From Unio delphinus (Eukaryota > Mollusca > Bivalvia > Unionida > Unionidae), in contig JAQISU010000115.1 in the NCBI GenBank assembly GCA_029339505.1, positions 12,115,001-12,179,000 on the forward strand: a stretch of 64,000 bases of DNA, in the 5' to 3' direction. The translations under genes were made by a program, and so were the position numbers. The number at the start of each line of letters is the position of its first letter. Within the stretch, counting starts at the first letter, position 1. Below the pieces are notes generated by a model. That model was not told where the DNA came from and did not search any database. It saw nothing but the letters and a program-made list of their open reading frames with translations. Shown here one piece after another: positions 61,529 to 64,000 of this stretch.

Positions 61529-62000
61529 TGCTGTTATTATTATTATCCCGCTCTAATTTCAGCATTGTCGATTTATACAATTCAGCCATCGTTGAGAATT
61601 CGCTATCTGATATTGTTGTGTCATCGAGTGATGATGATATCAACGAGGACAATTGCGAGTAACCGGTAGATGCAATGTGAAATTTAATTACATAGTCGTT
61701 TAGTTTACTCTGGCTACAAGATGATAGTTTTTTTGTGATCCCGGTTAATATACAGGCGATTGTAGCCACCGCGGAAATAGCGATTGGAACTACGACCGGA
61801 GCAATCATTGTAACCGAAGATAGTATTATTCCAGCAGCAGTGATTTTACCCGACACTGAATATACTGTGATATCAACCGCGGTTATTCTTCGTTGGTATT
61901 TTTTTATTTTTATTTGATACTCCTCACAGCGTGAGCTGAGTTTAGTTTGAAATTCTCTGACCTGATCATAGCAATACTGATACACTGAAGGGATTGTCAT
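61431..62000 (-). CDS. Small Polinton protein with a membrane hairpin
   Basis: 189 residues. Basic helical N-terminus (CEEYQIKIKKYQRR), then a long hydrophobic region from ITVYSVSGKITAAGIILSSV through IAPVVVPIAISAVATI to a basic KK, then a helical part (SSLISSSLDDTTISDSEFS) and an Asn/Thr-rich tail. The layout is the same as in the left copy. It starts 24 bp after the fibre-like gene's stop. It could insert into a membrane during entry or assembly; there is no direct evidence. Confidence 0.7.
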   Translation of the reverse strand: MTIPSVYQYCYDQVREFQTKLSSRCEEYQIKIKKYQRRITAVDITVYSVSGKITAAGIILSSVTMIAPVVVPIAISAVATIACILTGITKKLSSCSQSKLNDYVIKFHIASTGYSQLSSLISSSLDDTTISDSEFSTMAELYKSTMLKLERDNNNNSNVTDIVARTTSTNSRKYNTGENKHDINNLNAS

Positions 62001-62024
62001 CTTATTTTAGCAGCATTAGTGTTT

Positions 62025-63125
62025 TCAATTTAATTGTTTACTTAAATCCGCTACGAATTCTACGTACCACGTTACTGAAACCCTGGCTAGATTTCTATCT
62101 GCGGTCGTTATCGTGAATTGTTCAGATACATCCTTGTCAATGATCGTTGATATTGTATTTTTGACTCCAGATGAACTACTTGATGATATATTGAATTGAT
62201 TCGGTGATACTATTGTTAATCGATAAATACCCTTGACGGCTGCGGTTATGTTTAAAATGTTGGTTGTGGGAGTCCACGCAAATGAATCGTGTTGAATCGT
62301 GTATACGATATTATTTATTTTCTTATGAGGAATTTTTATTTTTTCAATAACACTTATCATCCTCGTTGTATCATCCTTCATTACGTTGTTGAATGTTTTT
62401 AGATCATCGATGGATTTTTTAATATCAGGAAGGGTTATTTCAATTTTATCAAATGGGGTTCCAATAAATTTATCAATGATGTTTTTACGAAACATTGAAA
62501 ACTGTTTCACGTGTTTTTCATATTCGGATTGAAGAGTTGCTAGTTCCAACATAGAATCTTTTATCGAGGTGAGATTTGGTATGGTCACTGGTGGATTTCC
62601 AAAAAATTCTAGCATGGGTTTATCAATTTTGTCTATTATATTTCTTTGTATTGCAGTAAACTGATCAAATACAACTATATGATCGTCATACTTATCATTG
62701 AGCGATTTCAATGAACTCGCCGTGTTGTCGAGTGTTGCTAATTTATCCGTGATTGTTGAAACTAGTACACCTGGTTTGAGTTTACCCTGATCGGAAAATA
62801 ACGCGATAGTATCCTCTGTTGCGTCTCGTCGTTTAACTAAAATATCATCGAGGGAGATATTACTAGTTTTCAATTTACCCTGACGATCGCCAAATACAAC
62901 TATTTCATTAGGATCAACACTTGCTAGGTTCAACGTTTCGGCTATTTCATCTTCGATTAATTTTTTAACATCCTTGATTTTATCAAGGATTTCAACTCCA
63001 TCAGGTTCCGGTTTCTTCAGCGCTGATAAAGGTCGTCCCCAAATATCAATCATTGTTATCATAGAAATCTTTTCTCTGTTTAAAATCTTAAAGATTTTCA
63101 ATCCAACGACTGATAGTATACTCAT
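62025..63125 (-). CDS. Fibre-like virion protein
   Basis: 366 residues from ATG at 63125; an internal start at MIDIWGRPL (about residue 25) is possible. After a short N-terminus come two copies of a motif (NEIVVFGDRQGKLKTSNISL and IALFSDQGKLKPGVL), of the kind seen in repeats of fibre or spike shafts. Two related helical blocks follow, each with an FxxxxxNIIDK phrase (FDQFTAIQRNIIDK and FSMFRKNIIDK), suggesting a duplicated coiled coil, then a beta-rich Ser-rich head. A trimeric attachment fibre is an inference. It starts 3 bases after the protease stop codon. Confidence 0.65.
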   Translation of the reverse strand: MSILSVVGLKIFKILNREKISMITMIDIWGRPLSALKKPEPDGVEILDKIKDVKKLIEDEIAETLNLASVDPNEIVVFGDRQGKLKTSNISLDDILVKRRDATEDTIALFSDQGKLKPGVLVSTITDKLATLDNTASSLKSLNDKYDDHIVVFDQFTAIQRNIIDKIDKPMLEFFGNPPVTIPNLTSIKDSMLELATLQSEYEKHVKQFSMFRKNIIDKFIGTPFDKIEITLPDIKKSIDDLKTFNNVMKDDTTRMISVIEKIKIPHKKINNIVYTIQHDSFAWTPTTNILNITAAVKGIYRLTIVSPNQFNISSSSSSGVKNTISTIIDKDVSEQFTITTADRNLARVSVTWYVEFVADLSKQLN

Positions 63126-63128
63126 TCA

Positions 63129-63998
63129 CTACCACATGGGGGGTTTTGATTGAGGAATCTTTGATTCCTTTGAAATAGCATCAAGTACGTTTAATACTTC
63201 ATTGCCACATATGGGTGGGTCAATCATCGTTTGCGTTGGTAACGTGGAATACCAACGGGGTATTTTTAAGCGCGTGGATAAATCAAGAATATAGCTGTTA
63301 AATTCCTTCGGAGGTGCTAGTCCATATAAGTCAAAATAAATAATCCCACGTGGATCAATCGCGTATGCAACCCAGTGTGTTCCAGGTCCATCGCTGTTAT
63401 CTAGATTAATAATACCCGTTTCAACGTGATTAGGTTGTGCCGGTAACTGATCTTTCATAAAAACACCTCTGAAGTTTTTAATCGCGAGTTTTTTAGCGGC
63501 ATTAATTAAATCAAAATTGGACATTGGAAGATTTTTCACTAGTAAACCGTTCCTAGTCTCAGGCCGCTTCCGCTGTACCATGAATACGGGGTTCCTGGTA
63601 GTCTTAGACCTTTCCCCTTTTTTATACCCCTTTCCCGTTGCCTTTTTTAGTGCCATTCCTGCCGCGGTACCAATAGCCCCTAACGCTGCCGCTTTAGCTA
63701 CCGCTGGGGCCGCTGCGGCAATCAACCCTGGAATCAATCCTAACAGCGGGAATATACCACCAGTCTTTTCCATGTTTTTAATCGCGCTCGCAGAAAGAGT
63801 AACCTGAACTCCCTTTTTTTCTTTAAACGCTTTATTAAAATGATTAACTTGAGTTTTCGTCAGCGATAGTTTATTTCCCCCGCCATTCATTTGATTAGGT
63901 TTCAGCGTTATTGTGGTTCCACATTGCTTAGCTGATTTTGATTGTAATTTTTTTAACTGACCAGGTGTCACCGACACATTGATATTATTATACGACAT
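63129..63998 (-). CDS. Adenain-type cysteine protease with core-like N-terminal extension
   Basis: 289 residues. The C-terminal half (from about residue 150) is an adenovirus-type virion maturation protease: His208 in GTHWVAY, Asp223 in YFDLYG, Gln256 in PTQTM and Cys264 in PPICG form the expected triad plus oxyanion Gln. This family cleaves virion precursors during capsid maturation. The N-terminal half is basic and then alanine-rich (LIPGLIAAAAPAVAKAAALG), followed by KKATGKGYKKG, resembling small virion core or membrane-active proteins. MNGGG at residues 37-41 fits the adenain consensus (M/I/L)xGG-x, so self-cleavage is possible. It ends with TAG, 3 bases before the next ATG. Confidence 0.85.
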   Translation of the reverse strand: MSYNNINVSVTPGQLKKLQSKSAKQCGTTITLKPNQMNGGGNKLSLTKTQVNHFNKAFKEKKGVQVTLSASAIKNMEKTGGIFPLLGLIPGLIAAAAPAVAKAAALGAIGTAAGMALKKATGKGYKKGERSKTTRNPVFMVQRKRPETRNGLLVKNLPMSNFDLINAAKKLAIKNFRGVFMKDQLPAQPNHVETGIINLDNSDGPGTHWVAYAIDPRGIIYFDLYGLAPPKEFNSYILDLSTRLKIPRWYSTLPTQTMIDPPICGNEVLNVLDAISKESKIPQSKPPMW

Positions 63999-64000
63999 TA

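Larger units (their letters stand above)
59937..64000 (-). mobile_element. Polinton/Maverick-like element, right copy (left-hand part in window)
   Basis: Four minus-strand genes in the order protease, fibre-like, membrane-hairpin, large structural protein. The inner terminus at 59937 is AGCAGCAGAGTGGGTGAA, homologous to the left copy's terminus. All four frames are open and full length by comparison with the left copy where both exist. The element runs off the right edge. Confidence 0.78.

Overview
This is animal genomic DNA, AT-rich and full of introns, with long TA, TATG, TC and TG microsatellites. The lineage is probably a lophotrochozoan, most likely a mollusc. That rests on tRNA-derived SINEs whose tails end in a GCGTTAAACC-like motif plus (AAC)n, on an RTE-like LINE with a C-terminal C2H2 finger, and on Polinton/Maverick gene families common in invertebrates. 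None of this proves the species.

Ends of the window. Both ends are parts of Polinton/Maverick virus-like elements, in opposite orientations with their capsid-side termini facing each other about 57.5 kb apart. The left copy (1-2402, + strand) holds the end of a fibre-like protein, a small membrane-hairpin protein and a large virion protein. The right copy (59937-64000, - strand) holds an adenain-type cysteine protease with a core-like N-terminus, then homologues of the same three genes in the same order. Gene order, tight or overlapping spacing and the 245-260 bp from last stop codon to terminus agree in both copies. At each inner terminus an AGCAGCAGAG-type motif occurs twice as an inverted pair. 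DNA polymerase, integrase, ATPase and major capsid genes lie outside the window.

Middle. From about 7.7 kb to 58.1 kb I reconstruct one large plus-strand host gene from 40 exons. Every junction keeps one open frame, about 2,320 codons, with neither the start nor the end in the window. The product starts with the end of an EMI-like module, continues with three cysteine-rich EGF-like exons and a segment of about 200 residues, and then has about 15 degenerate fibronectin-III/Ig-like repeats. The repeats carry a linker of the type VDxSPPxxGxVxDG and a strand of the type WxGFxDxxSGIxxY. It looks like a secreted or cell-surface adhesion/recognition protein; the function is not known. The last visible exon ends in mid-repeat at a good donor, so the right Polinton probably sits in an intron of this gene.

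Introns. They hold two nearly identical RTE-like LINE copies in opposite orientations, an older RTE-like pseudogene, a CR1/L2-like RT fragment, a decayed Penelope-like RT, three SINE insertions (one with a perfect 12-bp target-site duplication), an inverted-repeat element, several minisatellites, two arrays of short hairpins with a period near 31 nt, and a 190-bp sequence present in two introns. None of the mobile-element copies lying in the introns looks intact. The Polinton reading frames at the window ends are open.
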